A stretch of DNA of 60,409 nt, taken from positions 1 to 60,409 of the IMG/VR virus record IMGVR_UViG_3300025543_005566; one strand, 5' to 3'. This document shows positions 24,907 to 32,542 of the stretch, one piece after another. Within the stretch, counting starts at the first letter, position 1; each line of letters begins with the position of its first letter. The position numbers were made by a program, and so were the translations under genes. The notes below the pieces were generated by a model. It was not told the origin of the DNA. It made no database searches and was given only the letters and a program-made list of their open reading frames with translations. The DNA comes from a virus.

Positions 24907-25533
24907 TTATTGTTTTTTTATTGCTCCTACTTGATATCCTTGCATTACCATGTCATAAAGTTCATTATAAAAATTAAAAAAAACTTGTATTCCTAACATA
25001 GGGGAAGATACTATATGGGATTGTTTAGGGTCTTTCCACCCATAATCATCAAATATTATCATACCTCCGGGGTTTAGTAGTTGGTGGGAGTAATAAGCAT
25101 CTACTAAAGTATCATCGGATCTATGAGAAGCATCTACATAAATAAAATCATATTTTTTACCTTGTTCTACTAATTTAGGAAGTTGGAGTTGAGATATGTT
25201 TTGATAAATGCTAAAATTAATCTTAGAATGGAAAGAGATATTATGTTTAAAATTATTAAAAATAAAATTATCTTGAGCTAATCTATCTTTAGTACCTAGC
25301 ATTCCACTTTCTTCTAAAGAACCTCCAAAGGTATCTATTACATCATAGATTATATCTTTTTTTAAAAAATTATCTAATAAATACGTTGTAGCTCTTCCTT
25401 CATAACAACCTATTTCTAGTACATTATTTATACTATGATCTTTTAGGTATTGGGGAAATAATTGTTCCCAATTTGGTATGGAGGCATCAAACCAAGTTTC
25501 TGTAAAAGTATATTTTTCTGGGTATGTATACAT
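24907..25533 (-). CDS. Class I SAM-dependent methyltransferase, Methyltransf_24-like (208 aa)
   Basis: Rossmann-fold methyltransferase. Motif I is NVLEIGCYEGRATTYLL; the acidic strand after it is YDVIDTFGGS; motif IV is YDFIYVDASHRSDDTLVDAYY followed by LLNPGGMIIFDDYGW. This VDASH..DDDYGW pattern is that of Methyltransf_24 enzymes, many of which methylate sugars or small molecules. I start at MYTYPEKYT; an upstream Met 11 codons earlier lies inside nrdB. It separates nrdB from nrdA. A role in modifying a glycan, such as that of a glycosylated fibre, is possible but unsupported by position. Confidence 0.8.
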   Translation of the reverse strand: MYTYPEKYTFTETWFDASIPNWEQLFPQYLKDHSINNVLEIGCYEGRATTYLLDNFLKKDIIYDVIDTFGGSLEESGMLGTKDRLAQDNFIFNNFKHNISFHSKINFSIYQNISQLQLPKLVEQGKKYDFIYVDASHRSDDTLVDAYYSHQLLNPGGMIIFDDYGWKDPKQSHIVSSPMLGIQVFFNFYNELYDMVMQGYQVGAIKKQ

Positions 25534-25544
25534 TGTTTTATTTC

Positions 25545-26528
25545 TTAAAATATTGATTCGTCCCAATTATGTGTACCTTTAGAGTAATTAGTTACTCTAC
25601 TTGCAAAGAAGTCAGTGTGTTGTTTACCTGCTGATAAAGAATCAAACCATTTCATTCTTTGTAGTGCAGTTGGATCAATTCCATTAACTACACCTTCGTA
25701 ACCTAAGTCTCCCATTTTTGTATTAACCCTATGTTTAATAAATGAGATTAAATCTTCTCTATTGCATCCCTCTAAATCACCCATTTCATAAACTTTATTA
25801 ATAAAGTCAATTTCAAGTTGAAGTGAGAGTAAAGCAGCCTCAGTTATAGCTGTCTTAAGTTCGGGTGTTTTTAATTCAGGGTTTTCTTCGATTAAGGTTC
25901 TAAATAACCAACATCCTGCTTCGGAGTGCATTGATTCATCTCTAATGGACCATTCAACAATTTGTCCAACTCCTTTAAGTTTGTTTCGCATTTTAAACGA
26001 TAATAATATAGCGAAACTTGAAAATAGATTAACTCCTTCGGTAAAGGCCGAGAATATGGCCAAGCTCTTAGCAATTTCGTGCCAATCTTTTTCATCACCA
26101 AAACTATCCCTAACAGACATAAGGTTTTCAATTTTAGCCATCGTAGTTTCATCTTCAAGAAACTCTGAGAAGTCGTCCAGTCCAAGTTCTTCATTTAATA
26201 GTGAGTATGCTTCGGCGTGGATAGTTTCCATAGCACCAAAGGTGGTCGCCATTGCTATGATTTCTGGTTTTCTAAACCATTTAGTTACCAATCCAGTCCA
26301 ATAGTCGTTTACTACTGTTTCTGTTTGAGCAAATCCTTTAAGGATTGATCCAATTATATTTTTTTCTGTTTCGTTTAGATTTTGTTTCCAATCGTTTATA
26401 TCACTCATCATTGGGACTTCGGTATGAATCCAATGTGCTTGGTGTTGTTTAAGCCAATAATCGGCTGCTTCAGGATATTCGAAAGGTTTGTAGACGATTC
26501 TCTCCTCTTTTATGTTCTTTTGAGACAT
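25545..26528 (-). CDS. nrdB: Class Ia ribonucleotide reductase small subunit NrdB (327 aa)
   Basis: Di-iron subunit that houses the tyrosyl radical. Ligands are visible as FAQTETVVNDYW (first acidic ligand), METIHAEAYS (Glu, His and the radical Tyr spaced as in E. coli NrdB E115/H118/Y122), TEGVNLFSSFA (Glu) and WSIRDESMHSEAG (Glu and His). The C-terminus (GTHNWDESIF) gives the acidic/aromatic tail that docks on NrdA. Length is normal. It lies 9 bases downstream of the helicase gene, in the replication/nucleotide operon that starts at gp32. Confidence 0.96.
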   Translation of the reverse strand: MSQKNIKEERIVYKPFEYPEAADYWLKQHQAHWIHTEVPMMSDINDWKQNLNETEKNIIGSILKGFAQTETVVNDYWTGLVTKWFRKPEIIAMATTFGAMETIHAEAYSLLNEELGLDDFSEFLEDETTMAKIENLMSVRDSFGDEKDWHEIAKSLAIFSAFTEGVNLFSSFAILLSFKMRNKLKGVGQIVEWSIRDESMHSEAGCWLFRTLIEENPELKTPELKTAITEAALLSLQLEIDFINKVYEMGDLEGCNREDLISFIKHRVNTKMGDLGYEGVVNGIDPTALQRMKWFDSLSAGKQHTDFFASRVTNYSKGTHNWDESIF

Positions 26529-26537
26529 TATTAAATT

Positions 26538-27899
26538 TTAGGTGTTTAGTGAAAAAAACTGTTGCGCTAATGCGTCTCGATCTAGAGTATTAAGATTTGT
26601 ATTTGGGAGTTGTTGAACAGGGGCGGGTGCATCGCTATCATCAAAGTGGTGGTCTGAGACTTCAAAATGTCCTGTAGAAGTATCTGCTACCACTGAAAAT
26701 GTCATTCCATCCATTCCGTATCTGTTTTTCATAATGTGAAATCTTCCTGTTCCATTTACTTTATCCTCCTTTTTACGTGAAAGAGATATAGCAATGTCGG
26801 TAACCATCATTTTGTCATAGCTACCGGCAGCTTTATCACCCTCAATTACATCATCTTTTGCTCCAGCTCGATTTACTTGAGAAACAGACCAAACTGGTAA
26901 CTGTAATTCTTTAGCGAGCCCTTTAGTGCTTAGATAAATATCGTCTATTTCTCCTTTTCTATCACTAACTCGTTTTTTAGATGAAAGTAAGTCAACATAG
27001 TCAATAAGAATTAAATCAGGTGCAAATTCTAAATCTTGACACTTTTGAATATGCGATCGAAGAGTATTAACTGTGGCCATTCCAGGTGAGAACTCTTTAA
27101 TAATAAGTTGGCCTGGGAGTTGTTCTACTACTTCATCAATTCTAGCCCTATGTTTAGATAGCGTATCTACCGGCTTACCTGTGAAGAATGCATCGTAGCG
27201 TCGCCCTACATAATCTTCGCCAAGTTCTAAAGTATAATGCAGTACATTATAACCCATTTTCACGGCGTACCCACCAAGAGCAACCAAAGTCCATGACTTA
27301 CCTCCTCCAGGATTACCAAATATAAGACCAAAATCTCCGTTACCAAGACCCCCCTGCATAAATTCATTAAATTTTTCCCAAGGAGTAGGGACAACTTTTC
27401 TAGCATCTTCTCTATAACGAGCTTCAGTGTCTTTAAGATATTCATGTCCTATGTTTTTATCATTACCTGCTTTTAAAGCATTATCAATAAGTCCTCTAAT
27501 AGATTCAAAATCACCCGAGTTAAGTAAATCTACACTATTAAGGAGGGCTTTTTTAAGTTGTTGATTTTTACAAAATGAAGAAAATTCCTTTTCAATATAC
27601 TCTAAATCCGCTGTTGAGGATTGGTAAGCCTCACGAAGTTGTTCTTTAATTGAGAGTTGTAATACTTCATTTTCAACTTTTTTCATTTCTACTTTCAATA
27701 CTTCCATTGTAGGAGTAGTATTGTATTGTTCGTAGTAATCTAAAATATGTTTAACAACCCATTTATGTGCTTGATTGTCAAAATATTCTTCACTCAATAC
27801 ATCATGCATTTGTTGGAGAAACTCCTTATGCGTAAGGAGTGAAGATAAAACCTTTATTTGAAAGGCTGTGCCGTATGTGGAAAGAGAGTTGAGAGTCAA
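26538..27899 (-). CDS. Replicative DNA helicase, DnaB/gp41 family (453 aa)
   Basis: Hexameric 5'-3' helicase. The N-terminal part (YGTAFQIKVLSSLLTHKEFL...) is the primase-interaction domain. The RecA-like domain has Walker A FGNPGGGKSW, Walker B LILIDYVDLL, a SVSQVNRAGAK sensor/H3 region and an arginine-finger region near KKEDKVNGTGRFHIMKNRYG. A Pro- and Asp-rich tail ends ALAQQFFSLNT, which resembles the polymerase C-terminal clamp-binding peptide (FF near the end). It is in an operon with gp32, UvsX and the exonuclease. No primase (gp61-like) gene is seen in this window. Confidence 0.94.
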   Translation of the reverse strand: MTLNSLSTYGTAFQIKVLSSLLTHKEFLQQMHDVLSEEYFDNQAHKWVVKHILDYYEQYNTTPTMEVLKVEMKKVENEVLQLSIKEQLREAYQSSTADLEYIEKEFSSFCKNQQLKKALLNSVDLLNSGDFESIRGLIDNALKAGNDKNIGHEYLKDTEARYREDARKVVPTPWEKFNEFMQGGLGNGDFGLIFGNPGGGKSWTLVALGGYAVKMGYNVLHYTLELGEDYVGRRYDAFFTGKPVDTLSKHRARIDEVVEQLPGQLIIKEFSPGMATVNTLRSHIQKCQDLEFAPDLILIDYVDLLSSKKRVSDRKGEIDDIYLSTKGLAKELQLPVWSVSQVNRAGAKDDVIEGDKAAGSYDKMMVTDIAISLSRKKEDKVNGTGRFHIMKNRYGMDGMTFSVVADTSTGHFEVSDHHFDDSDAPAPVQQLPNTNLNTLDRDALAQQFFSLNT

Positions 27900-27903
27900 A
27901 ACT

Positions 27904-28935
27904 TTAATGTGTTAATCGTGTAAATGTATCCTTTAACCAAAACTCTGTATTTTTAATATGGTGGTTTAACCCATCTTCACTGTATAAACTCATGAATTCC
28001 AAGATACGAAGTTCATTAAGCGGTTCCAATGGTAATTGAGAAAGATATTCCTTTTCTTCATCTGAGACCATGGGGGCTTCTAAATCCATAATTTTTTTAG
28101 TATTAATTAATCTTTCCCAATCATGAACTACTCTGGCAAATACTACACTATCTTTTAAGCGTTCTACACTTAAATCATATAACCTATCAAACGGCATTAC
28201 GCCTTCTGCTAATTCAGGGAATCTTTTAAGCACTCCTTTTTTACCCAATCCTTTAATACCTGGTACTTTATCTGAGGCATCTCCTAGTAGAACTTTATAA
28301 TGAATAAAATTTTCAGGAACAATCCCAAATTTTTCTTTCACAGTAGCCACATCATAAAATTCTCTTTCTATAGGGCGATAGACTGTAATGTTTTTATCTA
28401 CTAATTGGAGGAAATCCCTATCACTAGAAACAATATATGATTTTGAATCAAATCTTTTAGACATATCCTTAGCCATATATGCTATAATATCGTCTGCTTC
28501 TAATTTGTCAATAGAAACAGTTTTAATAGGTAAGCATTTTAAGTATTGGATAAGCCTTGTGATTTGGTCTACTTTAGAATCATTTTCCTCGTCAATATTA
28601 TCAAAGGCATCCCAATTAGTAATACGATTAGTATGTCTTCCAGATTTATATTCGGGAAGTAGGTACCTCCTATTAGTGGAGGCACCTACCCCATCGAATA
28701 CAACGTACATGGCAGTTGGTTGGATTTGATTTATAAGAGCACCTAAAGAACGGAGAAAGCCTGCTAAGCCTCCTATGTGGTTACCGCTCCCGTTTATAAA
28801 ATTTAGTACGGCAAAGTTTCTCAAAAATAAATTGAGACCATCTATGAAAATAACTCTATCGTGTTGCCCGGGTTTGGCAGAACTTTCCCCTTGCTCAATG
28901 TTATTGAGCATCTTTAAGTAATCTTTTTTAATCAT
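27904..28935 (-). CDS. 5'-3' exonuclease / RNase H of the FEN family, T4 Rnh-like (343 aa)
   Basis: Removes RNA primers and flaps during lagging-strand synthesis. PIN-type active-site motifs are VIFIDGLNLFLR, MYVVFDGVG, DKLEADDIIAYMA and IVSSDRDFLQLVD, which supply the acidic residues; the helix-3-turn-helix DNA-binding motif is GDASDKVPGIKGLGKKG. The start shares a base with the uvsX stop (TAATG), showing coupling. T4 Rnh is of similar size (305 residues). Confidence 0.93.
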   Translation of the reverse strand: MIKKDYLKMLNNIEQGESSAKPGQHDRVIFIDGLNLFLRNFAVLNFINGSGNHIGGLAGFLRSLGALINQIQPTAMYVVFDGVGASTNRRYLLPEYKSGRHTNRITNWDAFDNIDEENDSKVDQITRLIQYLKCLPIKTVSIDKLEADDIIAYMAKDMSKRFDSKSYIVSSDRDFLQLVDKNITVYRPIEREFYDVATVKEKFGIVPENFIHYKVLLGDASDKVPGIKGLGKKGVLKRFPELAEGVMPFDRLYDLSVERLKDSVVFARVVHDWERLINTKKIMDLEAPMVSDEEKEYLSQLPLEPLNELRILEFMSLYSEDGLNHHIKNTEFWLKDTFTRLTH

Positions 28936-30014
28936 TATTCAGGTTCTTTTTCGAAGTGTGAAATATCTTGTATTTCTTGGTCTTCAGATATAATATCAAA
29001 ATCAGTACCTCCTAAAATCTTAGCCCACGCTTGAGAATGGTCAGTTTTATATTGTTTGATTTCTTTATCATCATCGTTAATAAACCCGTGTGGTGTCATA
29101 ACAATTTTACCTCGTGTAGTAACTCCATTAATGTGGTTTTTATCAATCTGTAGGTTAGTGCGTTTAGCAAATTCTACCTGCTTACCATCTTTAATTGCTT
29201 TAATTTTAGAGGTACCTGCATTCATAATATTACCAAATGTTACTACAAATGTTGAATCAAACCACATAGCATATCCACCCTTGTTCATCAATTTGGGTTG
29301 ACCCATAGGCGATTCTGCCTTTGCAGTCCAAACCTTATTGATACAAACTAAAGTATTAGTATAAGGGCTACTTTCTTTACGTGAAAGAGTAATACGTTGA
29401 TTTACGTTGTTACCAAACTGTGTAGACATCGCACCCGCATTCCACTCATTATTGTTTTTATTAGACTTAATGGACATTTCGCAAGGTACTGAACCAATTG
29501 AATCCCATAAAAATAACAAATCATAAGGTAAATCACCTTTTTTCTGTTCGTCTAATAAATCTAAAATAAATGCGGCTACGTCTTCAATAGAATTAATAGT
29601 TTCTCTATCCACATAAATGAACTGACCACTATAATTTAGAATTTCACCAGTCTCTTCATCGACTTCAGTATCTAATTCTAATCCCATTTGTTGAGCATGT
29701 TCCCAACTCCATTTCATCTCAGTAATAATAAATACTGGAAGAATTTTACGTTTTTGAGCAGCTACGGCTGTTTCAATTAAAGCCGTTGTCTTACCTGTGT
29801 CCGAGTGTCCTCTTAATAGGACAATATGTCCTTGAGGAATCCCAGGAATTGAAGTTACGTCTTGGAATGCTTGTGAGAGAGGAATCCATTGTTGGTCTTT
29901 AAACTTAACATTTGAGTTAAGCATTTTCTTCTCTTTAAACTTTCCAAGATCGAAGTTTGACTTCAATTCCTGGGAGACTGCAGCTGTTAGTGATGCTTTC
30001 TTTCCTCTAGGCAT
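28935..30014 (-). CDS. UvsX/RecA-like recombinase (359 aa)
   Basis: Strand-exchange ATPase for recombination-dependent replication and repair. It has a Walker A box LLRGHSDTGKTTAL, a Walker B-like LLFLWDSIGSVPCEMS, L1/L2 loop regions around NAGAMSTQFGNNVNQR, and a strongly acidic C-terminus (ISEDQEIQDISHFEKEPE) as in UvsX. It overlaps gp32 by one base (TAATG), so the ssDNA-binding protein and its recombinase partner are made together. Size is close to T4 UvsX (391). Confidence 0.92.
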   Translation of the reverse strand: MPRGKKASLTAAVSQELKSNFDLGKFKEKKMLNSNVKFKDQQWIPLSQAFQDVTSIPGIPQGHIVLLRGHSDTGKTTALIETAVAAQKRKILPVFIITEMKWSWEHAQQMGLELDTEVDEETGEILNYSGQFIYVDRETINSIEDVAAFILDLLDEQKKGDLPYDLLFLWDSIGSVPCEMSIKSNKNNNEWNAGAMSTQFGNNVNQRITLSRKESSPYTNTLVCINKVWTAKAESPMGQPKLMNKGGYAMWFDSTFVVTFGNIMNAGTSKIKAIKDGKQVEFAKRTNLQIDKNHINGVTTRGKIVMTPHGFINDDDKEIKQYKTDHSQAWAKILGGTDFDIISEDQEIQDISHFEKEPE

Positions 30015-30802
30015 TAGCTGAATAATTCGTCAAATTTATCAACTTTTGTCTCTTTAAGGGGGGCCTTTGCAGTGTAATTGTTTTGAGACCCCCCTTTATC
30101 AAAAGGGAGATCGCTAGAGCTTCCTTCGTTAGTAGTTTCTTCTTCAGGAGCTAGGAATGTTTGAAGATTACTCTTCATATCTTCAAATGAGTGACGCTTG
30201 AAGACTTCAGTTGGATTTGCTTGATCCTCTAACCATTTCTGGATTTGGTCAGGCTCGCCAAGTGGTGTTTGCTTCGTTTTAACACGAACCGAAGACTTGT
30301 TATAAGCGGTACCTGTAACATCAGGGCCTACAGTATCTACTGTAATGTCTCGTCCTTGATGGATGTCAGTATAATCACCAATATCTTCATCATCAGCTAG
30401 TGAAAGGAATTCTAGGTAAGTATTCTTACCGAACTGCCAAAGCTTAACACCTTGGTCTTCTTCCCCCCGAACAACTACGGGAACGAAAACACGCATTTTG
30501 GGGTCAAGCTTCTTAGCCAAACGCCAGTTTTCCTTATCGCTTGTTGTACGAAGTTGTTTCGCAAACTCTACGATTGGGTCCTTTTCATCAAAATTAATTG
30601 GTGAAATCATTGTACGTTCTCCAATCCCATAATGGAAGTATACTTCCGTAAAAGGATTAGACTTATTAAATTTGTTGGGAACAATACGAACTGTTTGTTT
30701 ACCAATACTTGGTTTCCAAAACAAGCTCTTGCTGTTGTTTCCGTCTCCCTTGTTTGTTTGCTGCAAGGAGTTCAGCTTACTGCGAATTGCATTTAAATCC
30801 AT
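30014..30802 (-). CDS. Single-stranded DNA-binding protein, gp32-like (262 aa)
   Basis: Coats ssDNA and organises the replisome. Family blocks are SLFWKPSIGKQTVRIVPNKF, the core strand VYFHYGIGERTMISP, WRLAKKLDPKMRVFVPVVVRG, and a flexible Ser/Gly linker before the acidic protein-docking tail KVDKFDELFS. The zinc motif of T4 gp32 is absent, as in cyanophage versions. It leads the operon gp32-uvsX-exonuclease-helicase-nrdB and is served by a strong host-type promoter 36 bases upstream. Confidence 0.92.
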   Translation of the reverse strand: MDLNAIRSKLNSLQQTNKGDGNNSKSLFWKPSIGKQTVRIVPNKFNKSNPFTEVYFHYGIGERTMISPINFDEKDPIVEFAKQLRTTSDKENWRLAKKLDPKMRVFVPVVVRGEEDQGVKLWQFGKNTYLEFLSLADDEDIGDYTDIHQGRDITVDTVGPDVTGTAYNKSSVRVKTKQTPLGEPDQIQKWLEDQANPTEVFKRHSFEDMKSNLQTFLAPEEETTNEGSSSDLPFDKGGSQNNYTAKAPLKETKVDKFDELFS

Positions 30803-30837
30803 GTGTAACTAAAATTTTAAAAATGTAACTTATTGCG

Positions 30838-30869
30838 TAAATATACGAACGCTAACTCAAAATACCAAA
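30838..30869 (-). promoter_or_regulatory. Host-type promoter for the gp32-uvsX-helicase operon
   Basis: Coding strand TTTG, 20 bases, TATATTTA. It shares the extended GTTCGTATATTTACG block with the promoter of the groES operon, pointing to a common early-promoter class. Confidence 0.82.
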
Positions 30870-31256
30870 TTATAGTTCAATAATTTGATGAATTTTTGTC
30901 TTTAATTGATTCAACTCGTTGTGCTGGGTGAGTAAAATTGTATTGCGATAATGTTGCCAATTGACTTTATATCGTACATCTACTACTCCTCCATTTAACA
31001 GTTTTATTAGCTCATTTAGAGCATTTATTGTGTAAAGAGTATTGGACTCTTTTTTTCTATGTACTAAAATAGTGTTGGGTAAAATTGCTTCTATACTAGA
31101 AGGTTCTACATTATAAGTACAGACATACTCGTCATTACTTTTTATATGGAGCACAAAAATTTTCTTATAAAGAATGTCGTAGCTAGATTTCACCTCCACT
31201 AGCGTTTTCTCCAACTCCTCTAATGTAGTAAAGGTGCAAAATAGCTTGTTATTCAT
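30870..31256 (-). CDS. Hypothetical protein, 128 aa, upstream of gp32
   Basis: Unrecognised soluble protein. It begins MNNKLFCTFTTLEELEKTL and has alternating strands and helices (YKKIFVLHIKSNDEYVCTYNV; NTLYTINALNELIKLLNGG; LKTKIHQIIEL). The VCTYNV...ILVHRKKESNTLYTINAL pattern is reminiscent of small conserved proteins of T4-like marine phages, but I cannot name a family. A phage promoter motif ends 4 bases before its ATG and it stops just before the gp32 promoter. Confidence 0.62.
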   Translation of the reverse strand: MNNKLFCTFTTLEELEKTLVEVKSSYDILYKKIFVLHIKSNDEYVCTYNVEPSSIEAILPNTILVHRKKESNTLYTINALNELIKLLNGGVVDVRYKVNWQHYRNTILLTQHNELNQLKTKIHQIIEL

Positions 31257-31260
31257 GTAT

Positions 31261-31268
31261 ATAAATAT
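31261..31268 (-). promoter_or_regulatory. Phage promoter motif before the 128-residue gene
   Basis: Coding strand TAATATTTATATACATG, 4 bases before the ATG; overlaps the stop codon of the polymerase-like gene. Confidence 0.48.
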
Positions 31269-32542
31269 TATACCCTCCCTAAAGAACCATAGGTGCTACC
31301 TGCGTCAACTTTTGTATTAAATTTAAATTCTTTGAACGTGTCCAAAATACACTCTATTGCCTCTTTCTCGGATTTATCCACATCTAAAAGAAATGAATCG
31401 TATGTGTAGTGAACTATACGGGTATTTTTATTCTTTAATATAGATATAATTTTCTCTAAAATAAGAACATTATAATACGTTTCCGTATTTTGAAGTATGT
31501 AATTAAACAGTTTCTCCTTCTTCATATCCGTTTTAAAGACGTATCCAGACTTACAGACAACTTCTTCTTTCCTACTTATATCATCTATATATTTTCCTAC
31601 TCGCTTAAAGAATTCTAAGTCTTTGTAGTTATCAAATACTCCTCCGTACAGCTGTTTGAACGTTAGTTCTTTAGCTTTCTTATAATCTACTCCGTACATA
31701 TCAGCAAACGCTTGGTGTATGTCCTCGTGTTCGAATTCATAATCTACTAATTGTGCCGCTAGTGTAGGGTGGTAAGCACTAATGTCGATCTCCATTAAGA
31801 AATCATTATCGGGAATAAACGCATCCCTACATCCTGTTTTTTTATCTAAAGCAGCATAATTGATTCCCCCAAATGAGTTTGAAGGTCTCGTAGTTGTCGT
31901 TTTTAGGTTAAACTGGGAGTAAGTCCAATCTCGTTCTACACCAAAATGTTCTTCAAAGAGTTTAGGATCAACTCTAATTCCTTCTGCTTCAATCCAATAG
32001 AATACATTTGTCGCCTTGTGGTTGTAAAACTCAAAGTGCGGTGGTTTATCCATAGCGAACACATGTTTAACAGCGTTGTATAGCGTTTCACAGCGTTCAT
32101 AATGCTTTACTATCGGTATGATGCTACCTATGTTGGCTATGTGGGGGTATTTGTTATAGAAGAAATCGTGGCACGGGAACGAGTCGGGTATATCTGTAGG
32201 AGATATGAAATGTATGTCGCTAAGCTGCTTTAAAGGTACTATATGGAGAAATTCCTTTCTATCTCTTACAAATATTTCTTTAAATCCTCCTAATAATTCG
32301 TATACTTTAGATGAGTCACATGAAGTAGCTTCACTATGATTTATATTAAGAATAAAACCTTTTCTATGATTAATTTCTCTAATATAGAATCCTACTATAC
32401 CCCTTAAAAAGGGGTGTTGATTGTCATTAGAGAAAAGGGGTTCAACGAATACTCGTTTAAATCCCTTTTCTTTAAATTCGTTTAGTTGTTTGTTATTTTC
32501 TATGAGCCAAAACACATCACAAGATACGATCGATTCCTTCAA
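31268..32542 (-). CDS. Diverged family-A DNA polymerase-like protein (424 aa)
   Basis: The C-terminal 220 residues follow family-A polymerase layout: TTTTRPSNSFGGINYAAL (cf. TxTGRLSSxxPNLQNIP), motif A FLMEIDISAYHPTLAAQL (catalytic Asp253), O-helix motif B KKAKELTFKQLYG (Lys291, Phe295, Tyr299) and motif C HYTYDSFLLDV (Asp382). Both catalytic Asp are present, but the steric-gate Glu of motif A (DYSxxE) is His258 and the Pol I Arg754 position is Tyr. The first 150 residues may be a decayed exonuclease domain; its acidic residues are not evident. A second polymerase beside a split family-B enzyme is odd; it could act in repair or priming, or carry out an unusual polymerisation. It overlaps the glycosyltransferase stop by 26 bases. 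Confidence 0.75.
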   Translation of the reverse strand: MKESIVSCDVFWLIENNKQLNEFKEKGFKRVFVEPLFSNDNQHPFLRGIVGFYIREINHRKGFILNINHSEATSCDSSKVYELLGGFKEIFVRDRKEFLHIVPLKQLSDIHFISPTDIPDSFPCHDFFYNKYPHIANIGSIIPIVKHYERCETLYNAVKHVFAMDKPPHFEFYNHKATNVFYWIEAEGIRVDPKLFEEHFGVERDWTYSQFNLKTTTTRPSNSFGGINYAALDKKTGCRDAFIPDNDFLMEIDISAYHPTLAAQLVDYEFEHEDIHQAFADMYGVDYKKAKELTFKQLYGGVFDNYKDLEFFKRVGKYIDDISRKEEVVCKSGYVFKTDMKKEKLFNYILQNTETYYNVLILEKIISILKNKNTRIVHYTYDSFLLDVDKSEKEAIECILDTFKEFKFNTKVDAGSTYGSLGRV

